Assembly (NCBI GenBank): GCA_025360585.1
Contig: JANYBW010000042.1
Span: 1 to 64,000, forward strand
DNA length: 64,000 bases
Source of the DNA: Actinomycetes bacterium
Lineage (GTDB): Bacteria > Actinomycetota > Acidimicrobiia > IMCC26256 > PALSA-610
Reading direction: 5' to 3'
Both the position numbers and the translations under genes were made by a program. Under the pieces are notes generated by a model that saw only the letters and a list, made by a program, of their open reading frames with translations, searched no databases and was not told where the DNA came from. Shown in pieces: positions 1 through 8,381 of the stretch. Numbering within the stretch: position 1 is the stretch's first letter; the number at the start of each line of letters is the position of its first letter.

Positions 1-343
1 CTTTCGAATACGAAAGCTTGCCCTGCAAGAACCGTTTTGTCACCAACGGCAGCGCCTCCAACCCACGCGCGACACGAACCTGTTCACGACCCGTATGGAG
101 TGAAATCCCACACTTCCACGAAAGCCAGTGCGCCATCGAACGGCATTCCCACAACAACCACGCCTCCCGCCGGTCTAGCTCCGCGACCATCAACAAAAAC
201 CGGGCCGTATCCGCCGCGATCTGCGCCGCCAAGAACTTCACCTCACCCTCAAGGTCCTCCACACTCAACGACTCGAAACCAACACCCGACTCAGCAACAA
301 CTACCTGCATATCAACCACTACCGGCATATCAACCACCGTCAC
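1..343 (-). CDS. 13E12/DUF222 repeat-family protein, N-terminal part (runs off window)
   Basis: Reading the minus strand from a GTG at 343 gives an uninterrupted frame to the window edge (about 114 residues). The residues WECRSMAHWLSWKCGIS, followed by GREQVRVARGLEALP, are the typical N-terminal part of actinobacterial 13E12/DUF222 proteins, which usually carry a C-terminal HNH nuclease domain. That domain would lie beyond base 1. A GGGAG ribosome site sits 8 bases before the GTG; in-frame upstream sequence also offers a GTG at 352. These proteins occur in many copies per genome and their function is not established. The plus-strand frames here are Thr/Pro/Arg-rich shadows of this gene. Confidence 0.85.
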   Translation of the reverse strand, partial: MTVVDMPVVVDMQVVVAESGVGFESLSVEDLEGEVKFLAAQIAADTARFLLMVAELDRREAWLLWECRSMAHWLSWKCGISLHTGREQVRVARGLEALPLVTKRFLQGKLSYSK

Positions 344-456
344 CGAAACCACTCCCGTATCAAAACACCAACAGATACAGGCATCATCCCACAACCATGA
401 GACAGTGAAACGGGCAAGTGACGCCAGGTGGCAACGCTAGGAATGGCTCGGGTGCG

Positions 457-906
457 CTAAGGATTTTGCACGCTGTTTAACGAGTCGACGGAGAAGTCCT
501 TGCCGCACGCTCCCGCGGTCGCGCGTTCGGTGCCGGTGACGAACAGGCGTGCTTTGGGTGGGGCAATGACTACACCGTTGGAATGGATGCCGTCGCCCAA
601 GATCGAATAGTCCTTCGAAAAGTGCAATGAATACGTGACCGTGCTGCTGTCCAACGTGAGCTGCGCGCAACTGCCGATGAACGCAAGTTTGCCGCTCAAC
701 GTCTTCAACGATGGATCGGTTGGGTTTGGTCCGGAATTTTCGTTCGTAGGATTCGGGCCGGGATTCGACACGCTCGAGTTCGGGCCCTGATTCGCCGGCG
801 CACTGGATAGTCCCGAACCGCCGCAACCAAATGCACCGATACTGAGCCCGGCCAGCGCGAATACCAACGGAAACGACCGTGAATGGCGCAATCCAAACTG
901 CTGCAT
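457..906 (-). CDS. Putative lipoprotein of unknown function
   Basis: The 149-aa product starts MQQFGLRHSRS, followed by a hydrophobic stretch ending in a lipobox-like AFGC, so it is probably an exported lipoprotein. A Pro/Asn/Gly-rich linker (NPGPNPTNENSGPNPTDPS) leads to a small C-terminal domain with two cysteines (GSCAQL, GACGKD) that might form a disulfide. I do not recognise the domain. An AGGAG lies only 1 base before the ATG, which is unusually close. The gene diverges from the membrane protein that follows, with only about 20 bases between starts, so any promoter must overlap a coding region. Confidence 0.55.
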   Translation of the reverse strand: MQQFGLRHSRSFPLVFALAGLSIGAFGCGGSGLSSAPANQGPNSSVSNPGPNPTNENSGPNPTDPSLKTLSGKLAFIGSCAQLTLDSSTVTYSLHFSKDYSILGDGIHSNGVVIAPPKARLFVTGTERATAGACGKDFSVDSLNSVQNP

Positions 907-925
907 GCTCCTATTGTGCAACGTG

Positions 926-1981
926 ATGGAGCTTGCCGCGCGAATCATCCTGGGGATCATCGGATTTGCGATCAGCCTTTCCGCGCTCGATGCTGCGCTG
1001 CGCACGTTCGTGTTGCCCCGCGGCGTGAACGTGCGATTCACTCGTGTCATCGCCCGAACCATGCGCGGCCTGTTCAACCTCGGCCTGCGCAACGCCACGA
1101 GCTACGTGACTCGTGATCGAGTGATGGCCCTGTATGCGCCCATCACGTTGCTGATGTTTCCAGCAGTGTGGCTCTTCACGATTTTTTTGGGTTTCAGCGC
1201 GATGTTCTATGCCGCAACGGCCGATTCCGTCGCAAAAGTTGCGCGATATTCGGGCTCGGCCCTATTCACGCTCGGCTTCGCAACGCCAGAAGCGGTTGCG
1301 CCATTGGTGTTGGTATACGTCGAGGCCGCGATTGGGCTCACGTTGCTTGCCTTATTGATCTCGTATCTGCCATCGATCTATGGCGCGTTTAGCCGTCGAG
1401 AAATCGCAGTGTCGCGGCTCTCCGTCCGCGCGGGTAGCCCACCGAGCGCGGTCGAAATGTTGGAGCGCGCGCACCGCGCTCGCTTCTTCGATCGTCTCGA
1501 TGAAGTCTGGCAAGAGTGGGAACTCTGGTTCGTTGAGCTCGAAGAAACTCACACTTCATTGCCCATTCTGAGCTTCTTTCGATCACCCCATCCAGATCGG
1601 TCGTGGGTAACGGCCGCGGGCGCAGTGCTTGACGCTGCTTCGATTCGCATGTCGTGCGTCGACACTGAAGTTTCGGCTTCGCCAGGATTGTGCATCCGGT
1701 CCGGATTCATTGCCCTTCGGGCGATCGCCGACTATTTCAACCTTGAGTACATCGCCGAAGTCGACCACGACACCCACATCAGTATTAGCCGCGAAGAATT
1801 TGAAACCGCGCTCGACCGCCTCGCCGCTGCAGGGATTGCGATCCGGCCGGACCGCGACGAGGCCTGGAAAGCCTTCTGTGGATGGCGCGCCAACTACGAC
1901 ACCGTGCTGTTATCCCTCGCCGCGCTCGTCATGGCGCCGTACGCACCGTGGTCGAGTGACCGAAATCTTGCGTTTACGTGA
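926..1981 (+). CDS. Membrane protein with ion-channel-like core
   Basis: 351 aa. Hydrophobic segments lie at about residues 5-25, 72-97 and 125-150. Between the last two, SGSALFTLGFATP (about 109-121) resembles the pore helix and filter region of two-TM potassium channels (compare TxxGxG-type filters), though no canonical GYG is present. The C-terminal 200 residues look cytosolic and I cannot assign them to a family. The start could instead be the ATG at 905, which would overlap the start of the divergent lipoprotein gene. Channel function is inferred from topology and the short filter-like motif only; a plain conserved membrane protein is equally possible. Confidence 0.6.
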   Translation: MELAARIILGIIGFAISLSALDAALRTFVLPRGVNVRFTRVIARTMRGLFNLGLRNATSYVTRDRVMALYAPITLLMFPAVWLFTIFLGFSAMFYAATADSVAKVARYSGSALFTLGFATPEAVAPLVLVYVEAAIGLTLLALLISYLPSIYGAFSRREIAVSRLSVRAGSPPSAVEMLERAHRARFFDRLDEVWQEWELWFVELEETHTSLPILSFFRSPHPDRSWVTAAGAVLDAASIRMSCVDTEVSASPGLCIRSGFIALRAIADYFNLEYIAEVDHDTHISISREEFETALDRLAAAGIAIRPDRDEAWKAFCGWRANYDTVLLSLAALVMAPYAPWSSDRNLAFT

Positions 1982-2068
1982 TTGTTACCGTTCCAACTCG
2001 ACATTGACCTGCGCCGATCGGTCACAATGGGGGAGCCGGGGGGCACGATTCACCAAGGAGAGTGCAAA

Positions 2069-3643
2069 ATGGAACGGCTATCAGGACTTGACGCAGCGTT
2101 TCTTTCGTTGGAATCGCCCGCCGCGCATATGCATGTGATGTCGGTTGCCGTCATTGATGGCAGTGAGGCTCCGGACTTCGATTTCGGGCGGGTGCGCGAA
2201 CACATTTTGGAGCGGCTCCCGCTCATCAAACCGTTTCGCCGCCGCTTAGTGAACGTTCCGTTTGGTTTGCACTATCCAGTGTGGGTTGAAGATCCGTTTT
2301 TCGATATCGACTATCACCTACAGCGTTCGGCGATTCCGGCACCTGGCACCCCCGAACAACTCGCGGAGTTTGCCGCAGGCGTCGCCGGGCGGCCCTTGGA
2401 TCGCGATCGACCGCTATGGGAGATGTACTACGTCGAGGGTCTCGAAGGTGGCCGGGTAGGGCTCATCTCGAAGATCCACCATTCCGCGATCGATGGGCTT
2501 TCGGGCGTCGACATCATGGCGCACCTCTTCGACCTTGAAGCGAATCCTGCGCCGCGCCTCGATGTTGCGATCGCTGCGGATTGGGAGCCCGATCACGTAC
2601 CCAACGACGCTGAACTCCTTGGGCACGCGATGGTCTCGATGTTGCGTCAGCCCGTGCGCATGGCGCGCACCGCCATCAAGATGATGGGCCCCGCGACAAA
2701 GATCGTGCAGCGAGTCCGCGGCGGTTCGAATAAGGCCGGACTGCCGCTGACCGCTCCGAAGCTCGCGATGAATGGGATGATTACCCCGCATCGCAAGATC
2801 GCGTTCGCGAGTGTTCAACTCAGCGAAGTGAAGCGCGTCAAAGACGTGTTCGGTGTGAAGCTCAACGACGTGGTGCTTGCGATAACTACCGGTGCGATGC
2901 GCCAGTATCTGGACAACCGTGGCGAATTACCCGACCGTCCGCTCATTGCTTCGGTGCCAACCTCGGTGCGCACTGAAGAACAAAAAAATACGATGGGTAA
3001 TAGAGTTTCATCGCTCTTCGCATCGTTGCCAGTGCATCTCGCAGATCCGATGGATCGCTTGCACCACATTCACGAAGCGATGCTCGACGCCAAAGATATG
3101 CACGATGAAGTTGGCGCATCGACCCTGCAGGACCTTGCGGAGTTGGCGAGCCCGGCAATGCTTTCCAGCGTGATGCGTATGGTGACTTCGCTGAAACTCA
3201 GCGACCGGTTTGGCACCGCAATCCACAATGCGGTGATTTCGAACGTTCCTGGTCCGCCGTTTCCTCTGTATATCGCCGGCGCGCGCATGGTCGCGTTGCA
3301 TCCGCTTGGACCGATCTTCGACGGAGCCGCGTTGAACCTCACGGTCATCAGCTATTTGGATTCGATCGACTTCGGGTTTCTCGGTTGCCGTGAACTCATG
3401 CCCGATCTCGATGATCTCGCGAATCTTGTCGAGGCTTCGTTCAGCGAGCTTGTGAAACTTGCGGACGCAATCACTGCGCCTACACCGTCCGCTCCGGCAA
3501 CAACGCGCAAAAGGCGCGCCATTGCGGAATCGGTGCCCACGCCCTCGCCAAGGACGGAAGCCTCCAAACCGACCTTCACCAAAGCAACGGGTGCCAAATC
3601 GACGGGAGGACTTAGCCGAGTTTCTCCGAGATCGTCACCGTGA
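2069..3643 (+). CDS. WS/DGAT-type wax ester synthase / diacylglycerol O-acyltransferase
   Basis: 524 aa. It transfers acyl groups from acyl-CoA to fatty alcohols or diacylglycerol, making the wax esters or triacylglycerol storage lipids common in actinobacteria. The catalytic motif HHxxxDG is present as HHSAIDG at residues 137-143. The N-terminal LSGLDAAFLSLE and the C-terminal NVPGPPFPLYIAGARM are typical of the two WS/DGAT domains. The start is the ATG at 2069, with AAGGAG eight bases upstream; the frame stays open further 5' to 1982 without a comparable site. The Pro/Thr/Ser-rich tail after residue ~470 is extra. The 3' end overlaps the convergent hydrolase gene by 32 bases. Confidence 0.93.
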   Translation: MERLSGLDAAFLSLESPAAHMHVMSVAVIDGSEAPDFDFGRVREHILERLPLIKPFRRRLVNVPFGLHYPVWVEDPFFDIDYHLQRSAIPAPGTPEQLAEFAAGVAGRPLDRDRPLWEMYYVEGLEGGRVGLISKIHHSAIDGLSGVDIMAHLFDLEANPAPRLDVAIAADWEPDHVPNDAELLGHAMVSMLRQPVRMARTAIKMMGPATKIVQRVRGGSNKAGLPLTAPKLAMNGMITPHRKIAFASVQLSEVKRVKDVFGVKLNDVVLAITTGAMRQYLDNRGELPDRPLIASVPTSVRTEEQKNTMGNRVSSLFASLPVHLADPMDRLHHIHEAMLDAKDMHDEVGASTLQDLAELASPAMLSSVMRMVTSLKLSDRFGTAIHNAVISNVPGPPFPLYIAGARMVALHPLGPIFDGAALNLTVISYLDSIDFGFLGCRELMPDLDDLANLVEASFSELVKLADAITAPTPSAPATTRKRRAIAESVPTPSPRTEASKPTFTKATGAKSTGGLSRVSPRSSP

Positions 3644-4823
3644 GTTTGAACGAATTCGCAACGCTCGAGTCGAGGCCCTGAGGCGTCGCGTCGATCCCGA
3701 ACAGGTTGCGTAGCCACGCGGTTACGGCGTGGTTGATGATCGGGTAGGCGTCGGTGACCGCTGCGTTCGGCTTCTTGCAGCCGTCTTCGCCTAGCCGCTT
3801 GGCGCCTTGCAACGGCCCGGTGCTCAATTGCGGTCCGAGGCCCGATGCGATGGCTACACCGATGATTCCGGCGCCGCCGCCGACGCGACAGAAATCATCG
3901 AATGCGTTGTGGCCTGCCTTATCGATCACCCACAGACGCGTTGGCTTCGGAGCGATCATGAACGCTGGACGGGTCACTTTGTCCATGACGGCGATTTGGT
4001 CGTTTGCGCCGCCGATGAACAACGACGGTTTGGTTGGAATGGCTTGGGTGGTTGTGGTGCCGGGAGCACTGTTGGATGTCGAGCCGGCGTTGCGAAACAG
4101 GCCAGACGCGAGCGATACGTACCCGTCGATCTCAGGAATTCGGTTCGCGGCACCAACGACCGTACCGCCGCCGGCAGAATGACCGATTGCTGCGACGTGG
4201 GTGAAATCGAGATGGCCCGAAAGTGGCCCGTTCGCAGCGCCGTTTTGGTCCTTGAGGAGCTGCAACGCAGCTTCAATATCACCGACGGAATCTTGCTTCG
4301 GAGCCCCACCGAGAATGTGAAAGAGATCGCGGCTTGGGTGATCGGCCGAGGCCACAACCATGCCCCACGAGGCGAGATGCGCGGTCAAAAAGGTCGATTG
4401 CAAGCGCATCCCGGAAAAGCCGTGACTGAAGAACACAACCGGGAACTTGCCGTCCGCGACTGCAGCATCGCGTTTCGCGTCGTACGTGATCGTCGCCGCG
4501 ATATTCGCGGTGAGCAATTGCTTGACTGCCGGAGAGGTGAAATCGCGAACGTCGTAGGTTTCTGATCCAGTGGTGCCTTTGACCGCGGGATACCAAATCT
4601 CGACTTTGTTGCCGAGCGGCAACGTTTTGGTGGTCACTCCTACCGGGTACGGACCTGCTTGTTGATACAACGCGGCAAGTTCCGTTGTCGTCAACGCGTT
4701 CGGTGCACTGGTCGTTGTTGCTTTGGCTGGCTTTGGTGCGGTCGATTTCGCAGACGAGCCACACGCGGCGACGGTGGTGGTGACGGCAAGCAGACACGTA
4801 GTAACGATCAGAGGTCGGCGCAT
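3612..4823 (-). CDS. Alpha/beta-hydrolase lipoprotein (PAF-acetylhydrolase/chlorophyllase-like)
   Basis: 403 aa. A signal sequence ends in the lipobox TVAAC (Cys21), predicting a lipid-anchored extracellular protein, followed by a Thr/Ala/Lys-rich linker. The hydrolase fold shows the oxyanion segment FFSHGFSG (about 132-139) and the nucleophile elbow GHSAG (Ser216). A likely acidic residue lies in GGANDQI and a likely catalytic His in AGHNAFDDF. This arrangement is typical of carboxylesterases related to PAF acetylhydrolase. The start is placed at the ATG at 4823, because residues upstream of it would precede the signal peptide. The substrate is unknown. The gene converges on WS/DGAT, with overlapping 3' ends. 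Confidence 0.82.
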   Translation of the reverse strand: MRRPLIVTTCLLAVTTTVAACGSSAKSTAPKPAKATTTSAPNALTTTELAALYQQAGPYPVGVTTKTLPLGNKVEIWYPAVKGTTGSETYDVRDFTSPAVKQLLTANIAATITYDAKRDAAVADGKFPVVFFSHGFSGMRLQSTFLTAHLASWGMVVASADHPSRDLFHILGGAPKQDSVGDIEAALQLLKDQNGAANGPLSGHLDFTHVAAIGHSAGGGTVVGAANRIPEIDGYVSLASGLFRNAGSTSNSAPGTTTTQAIPTKPSLFIGGANDQIAVMDKVTRPAFMIAPKPTRLWVIDKAGHNAFDDFCRVGGGAGIIGVAIASGLGPQLSTGPLQGAKRLGEDGCKKPNAAVTDAYPIINHAVTAWLRNLFGIDATPQGLDSSVANSFKLTVTISEKLG

Positions 4824-4905
4824 CCAAGCAGTCTCTCGCTCCCGCGCCCCTGAGCGCAAACCCGAGCCCCAATCTGAGGCGGGTCAGAGGCGGGTCAGGG
4901 GTGGG

Positions 4906-5709
4906 TCAGAGGATGGAGTCTTGAAAGGGAGCTCCGCTCGCTCGCGCAGTGCCGCGTTTGATAAACCACTCTTGGCCAAATGATGCTGCGAATGCTTCTT
5001 CGGGGAGTTGCAAGAAGAAGCTTTGATCGTCGATCTGGCTGCTGTGGGCGCCCATCGCGGCGCGTTTGACGGGAACGAACTCGCGCACGTCAACGCAGTG
5101 CGTGATCTGCCAGTCCCGCATGCCCAAGTTGAGATCCTCAACCGATGTCGCACCCCCCATCACGTCGGCTTCTATCGCGTCGGGCATCATTTCGCGCTGG
5201 CGCTGCATGATTTCCCAGATGAAGTCGCGGTTCATTGTCGCTTCGTAAACCTCCGGAGTACCGGCGATTTCCGCCGCACGCTTACCCACCGCGTGCACCT
5301 TGAGATGATCAGGATGCATGTAATTCCCACGTTCGTCGTAGCCGACGATGAGGTCTGCGTTTTCTTCGATAAGGATCGCTGCCATCTTTTGCGATGCTGC
5401 TTCAAGATCGGCGGAATGGAATGTTTCGGCATCGTTGATGCGCGGGTCGTCTTCCATACCTGAATCGCGATAACCGAGAAATTCAACGCGATCCGCTCCG
5501 ATCAGTGCGGCTGAGCGCAGCGTTTCGGCGATGCGTCGGTCGGCGAGCGTTTCGCCGGGCGCGAGATCAGCGGGCGTCTGGCCCAACTCGCCGCAGGTCG
5601 CGACAACGAGTACGACCCGATGTCCTGCGGCTTTCGCCTTTGCCATCGTTCCTGATGTTGCGATTGCTTCATCGTCGGGGTGAGCATGCAGTACGACCAT
5701 GGTTGCCAT
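4906..5709 (-). CDS. LmbE/PIG-L family deacetylase, mycothiol-conjugate-amidase-like
   Basis: 267 aa. The metal-binding signature AHPDDE lies at residues ~8-13 and the distal HPDH in ERGNYMHPDHLKVH, both diagnostic of LmbE-like zinc deacetylases. In actinobacteria this family includes MshB and Mca, which act in mycothiol synthesis and in cleavage of mycothiol S-conjugates. Length and motifs fit either, and other N-acetylglucosaminyl deacetylases are not excluded. The start is placed at the ATG at 5709 (MATMVVLHAH). Other mycothiol-linked genes lie at 27.3 and 30.6-32.3 kb. It diverges from the MaoC-to-selenoprotein operon across a 170-base gap that probably holds both promoters. Confidence 0.85.
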   Translation of the reverse strand: MATMVVLHAHPDDEAIATSGTMAKAKAAGHRVVLVVATCGELGQTPADLAPGETLADRRIAETLRSAALIGADRVEFLGYRDSGMEDDPRINDAETFHSADLEAASQKMAAILIEENADLIVGYDERGNYMHPDHLKVHAVGKRAAEIAGTPEVYEATMNRDFIWEIMQRQREMMPDAIEADVMGGATSVEDLNLGMRDWQITHCVDVREFVPVKRAAMGAHSSQIDDQSFFLQLPEEAFAASFGQEWFIKRGTARASGAPFQDSIL

Positions 5710-5879
5710 ATTCAGATTCTCGCACACCCTGCGGCCCTGCTCTGATGCGGCTGGCCTCCCGGCGGTTACCGGAGCACGCGTTGGGCCTGGAGATGACGGT
5801 TGGATCGCGTTTGGGCCATACTGGTAGCCAAGTATTGCAATGCATCACGGTGCAGAGGATCGATGGCCTGGGAGGTCGC

Positions 5880-6278
5880 GTGTCAGTTTCGGTTGGTGAA
5901 ACCCGATCGCTGGAGTTTCCGGCGCTCACCCGAACGATGTTCGTCAAGTACGCAGGAGCTTCGGGCGATTTCAACCCCATGCATCACGACGACACGATCG
6001 CCAGCCAGGTCGGCAATCCCTCGGTGTTCGGACACGGCATGTTGTCGATGGGCTTAGCCGGGCGGGTACTCACCGACTGGTTCGGAGCGGAATCAACCCG
6101 TCGGTTCCAGGTGCGTTTTGCGAAACAAGTGTGGCCTGGCGACGTCCTCACTGCAACCGCGACAGTCACCGCAGTGCGCGAAGTCGACGGCGCAACCGTG
6201 GCCGATCTCGATGTCGTCGTTGTCAGCGATAAAGGTTCGGAAGCCGTTCGCGGCACCGCGACTTGCGCGGTCAGGTAA
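5880..6278 (+). CDS. MaoC-like (R)-specific enoyl-CoA hydratase / dehydratase
   Basis: 132 aa with a single hot-dog domain. The hydratase-2 motif is visible as ASGDFNPMHHDD (about residues 31-42; catalytic Asp and His), followed by FGHGMLSMG. It should hydrate trans-2-enoyl-CoA or dehydrate the corresponding 3-hydroxyacyl-CoA. The start is the GTG at 5880 (VSVSVGETR), preceded by GGGAGG. The frame is open far upstream, but that part is Arg-rich and not family-like. It is the first gene of the operon running to 9479, with the next gene 5 bases downstream. Pairing a MaoC hydratase with an MFE-2-like SDR suggests acyl-CoA processing. Confidence 0.85.
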   Translation: MSVSVGETRSLEFPALTRTMFVKYAGASGDFNPMHHDDTIASQVGNPSVFGHGMLSMGLAGRVLTDWFGAESTRRFQVRFAKQVWPGDVLTATATVTAVREVDGATVADLDVVVVSDKGSEAVRGTATCAVR

Positions 6279-6283
6279 CGCAC

Positions 6284-7174
6284 ATGGGGCTCCTCGAAGG
6301 AAAGGTTGCGATCGTTAGCGGCTCCGGTCGCGGCATCGGTCGCGAATTTGCGCTTTGTTTGGCGATCGAAGGCGCCGCCGTTGTTGTTAACGACATCGGC
6401 GCAACCCTTGATGGCGAATCGACGACCGAAACGCCGGCGCAATCGGTCGTCGCGGAAATCGAAGCGCTCGGCGGACGCGCGGTTGCCAACGCAGATTCGG
6501 TGACCGATTTCGACGGAGCAGCGCGAATTGTGCAGTCGGCGATTGATGCATTCGGACGCGTCGATATTCTTGTGAACAACGCAGGCATCGTGCGCGACAA
6601 AACGTTATTGAAGATGGACGAAAGCGACTACGACTCCGTCATCGGCGTGCATCAAAAAGGCACATTCAACCTGACTCGCCATGCCGCGGTGCACATGAAA
6701 GCGCAAGAATACGGGCGTATTATCAACATCACATCGTCGGCAGGCTTGCGCGGCAACTTCGGCCAAACTAACTATGGAGCTGCGAAAGCAGCGATCATGG
6801 GCATGACGTTCGTGTGGGCGTTGGAGCTCGGCCGCTACGGAATCACCGTGAACGCGGTAGCTCCAGCTGGCGCAACTCGCATGACGGCATCGTTGTACGA
6901 AAAATCGGGTAAGGAAGTGCCGGCCGAAGAAAACGCGGCTCTGAACGCACCCCTGGTTGCGTTTCTCGCTTCGGAAGCCGCGGCGCACGTGAACGGTCAA
7001 TTGCTCGGCCGTACAGAGTACGCGTACACGCTGTTTCAACACCCGAAACAAATTGGTTGGATGTGGCGCGACGGAGGTTGGAGCGCGGCGCAGATCGCAG
7101 AAGATTTCGACAAGTGCCTCGGCCAGCACCTTCAGCCCGTCGGCATGGTGATGCCGAAGAGCATGGCGAAATAG
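6284..7174 (+). CDS. SDR oxidoreductase, MFE-2-type 3-hydroxyacyl-CoA dehydrogenase-like
   Basis: 296 aa. It carries the NAD(P)-binding GSGRGIG at 13-19, NNAG at 98-101, a catalytic Ser near 151-152 in NITSSAG, and Tyr164/Lys168 in YGAAK. The extended C-terminus (EYAYTLFQHPKQIG onward) and the early VVNDIGATLDG stretch are typical of the dehydrogenase module of peroxisomal-type multifunctional enzymes. It sits 5 bases after the MaoC gene, so the pair could perform consecutive hydration and oxidation steps. The start ATG at 6284 was chosen because the upstream seven codons overlap maoC and add nothing family-like. The substrate chain length cannot be told. Confidence 0.88.
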   Translation: MGLLEGKVAIVSGSGRGIGREFALCLAIEGAAVVVNDIGATLDGESTTETPAQSVVAEIEALGGRAVANADSVTDFDGAARIVQSAIDAFGRVDILVNNAGIVRDKTLLKMDESDYDSVIGVHQKGTFNLTRHAAVHMKAQEYGRIINITSSAGLRGNFGQTNYGAAKAAIMGMTFVWALELGRYGITVNAVAPAGATRMTASLYEKSGKEVPAEENAALNAPLVAFLASEAAAHVNGQLLGRTEYAYTLFQHPKQIGWMWRDGGWSAAQIAEDFDKCLGQHLQPVGMVMPKSMAK

Positions 7175-7188
7175 CGCGGCATGCCACG

Positions 7189-7839
7189 ATGACTGGCCCT
7201 GCACGCTTGCGCTGGCCGTTGGGCGTTGTCGATATCGCGTATGCGAACATGGCGACCGTCTCCGAGCGTGCCCGAGCCGCTGCAGGCGACGGCTTCGAAC
7301 ATATCGACGCGCTCTACGAATTTCGTGGCGAGTCGCTCGCGATTCCAATGGGCTGCCCGACTGCGTTCCCCAAACCAATTCCGGCGTGGTGCAGCACTCC
7401 CGCACCGCCGCGTGCCCCTGACCCGACGGCCGCGTGGGAGCGCGTGCGGCGATGGTGGAACGCCGCGCCCGAAGCACTGCTTGAGCCGTGGGCCGGTGCG
7501 GTCATTGCAACGATCGATGAGGTGCGCGAACTCCGCTCGGAAATCCCGCAACTGCGTTTGTGCGTCGACACCGGCCACATCGCAGATATGGGCGCTGATG
7601 TCTTTGCATACCTGCCGTACGCTGGCCACGTGCAATTGCGCCAGGGTTGCGAAGGCAATACCCAACTCCATGTCGATGATACGCGCGGAACGGTTGATTT
7701 TGCGGCGGTATTGCAATGGCTCGAAGCCAATGATTACGCAGGGAAGTTGTCCGTTGAGCATTTTGACCTTCCGGAAATCGGGTGGCCGCTTGATAGCCCG
7801 CGCCAATGGGCCTGCGATCTTGCAGCGACACTGCGATGA
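7189..7839 (+). CDS. Sugar-phosphate isomerase/epimerase-like TIM-barrel protein
   Basis: 216 aa, rather short for the xylose-isomerase-like/AP-endonuclease-2 TIM-barrel superfamily (often 250-290). The strands CVDTGHIADMG, GHVQLRQG and LSVEHFDLPEIGW match the usual metal-binding positions (Asp/His, His and Glu). Such proteins isomerise or epimerise sugars and polyols or act as lyases; the substrate here is unknown. It lies 14 bases after the SDR gene, and its TGA overlaps the ATG of the selenoprotein gene (ATGA at 7836-7839), indicating translational coupling. This makes it a likely functional partner of the UGSC protein. Confidence 0.7.
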   Translation: MTGPARLRWPLGVVDIAYANMATVSERARAAAGDGFEHIDALYEFRGESLAIPMGCPTAFPKPIPAWCSTPAPPRAPDPTAAWERVRRWWNAAPEALLEPWAGAVIATIDEVRELRSEIPQLRLCVDTGHIADMGADVFAYLPYAGHVQLRQGCEGNTQLHVDDTRGTVDFAAVLQWLEANDYAGKLSVEHFDLPEIGWPLDSPRQWACDLAATLR

Positions 7840-8372
7840 CCCGCATCAAAATTCTCGATCCGGTCGCGTTGCCGCCCGACGTCGATCCCGATCCCGGCGC
7901 CGATGCTGGCGATCTCACGGGCAAAGTGATCGGTCTTCGATACGACACCGCGTGGCGTTCGTATGAATGGGTGCTTGATGAATGGGAAGCACTACTCAAC
8001 CAACGCGGTGCGAAGGCCGTGCGCTGGGTTGCGGGCAATCGGGTTGGCGAAGCAGGTGAACGCACGAGCGGAGAACTGAAACGGTTTGCCGCGGATGTTG
8101 ATATCGGCATTGTGGGCCTCGGCAACTGAGGTTCGTGTACCTCCTGGAGTGTGCACGACACCGTTGCCGTTGCAAACACTGGGTCCGCGGCGGTCGTCGT
8201 GGTGACTGAAGAATTCAGATCCTTGGCGCACACGATGGCGGCCAACGCGGGACGATCAGGCCTGCGCGTACTGTCCTTGCCGTACCCGTTAGAGAGTCGT
8301 CCCGAAGCCGATGTCCGCTCGATTGCAAACGAGTTTTGGCCGCAGTTGTTGGCGGTGCTCGGTGCACGCTAA
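7836..8372 (+). CDS. UGSC-motif selenoprotein (in-frame UGA at 8127-8129 read as selenocysteine)
   Basis: One 178-codon reading frame is interrupted only by TGA at codon 98. The first 97 residues (MTRIKILDPVALPPD to DIGIVGLGN) are followed in the same frame by TGA-GGT-TCG-TGT. Translated as Sec this gives U-G-S-C, a redox UxxC motif, then a stretch ending PYPLESRPEADVRS and LLAVLGAR. A stem-loop starts four bases after the UGA (8133-8158). I recall a family named UGSC family (seleno)protein with this motif, but could not check it. The start is the ATG at 7836, overlapping the upstream stop. The partner gene begins 9 bases after the TAA. Alternative: a Cys codon mutated to stop. No sel genes lie in this window. 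Confidence 0.85.
8133..8158 (+). promoter_or_regulatory. SECIS-like stem-loop just 3' of the UGA codon
   Basis: Pairing 8133-8137 (TCGTG) with 8154-8158 (CACGA), then a T-G wobble (8138/8153), 8139-8140 with 8151-8152, and 8141-8143 with 8147-8149 gives an 11-bp stem. It has one bulged U (8150) and a three-base apical loop CTG (8144-8146). The loop lies about 15-17 bases from the UGA. Short distance, bulged U and G-containing apical loop are features of bacterial SECIS elements bound by SelB. The sequence must also encode protein, so it is constrained twice. Confidence 0.7.
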
Positions 8373-8381
8373 ACACGCGAC

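Noticed and set aside
18-440. Plus-strand frames of 123-140 codons at the left edge
   Set aside because: Composition is Thr/Pro/Arg/His-rich and they are antisense to a clear 13E12/DUF222 frame on the minus strand.
3807-4565. 252-codon plus-strand frame
   Set aside because: Antisense to the lipoprotein hydrolase, which has a full catalytic triad and signal peptide.
8151-8372. Independent 73-codon gene starting at GTG 8151
   Set aside because: It is the downstream part of the UGA-containing frame; the GTG lies inside the hairpin and there is no separate ribosome site.
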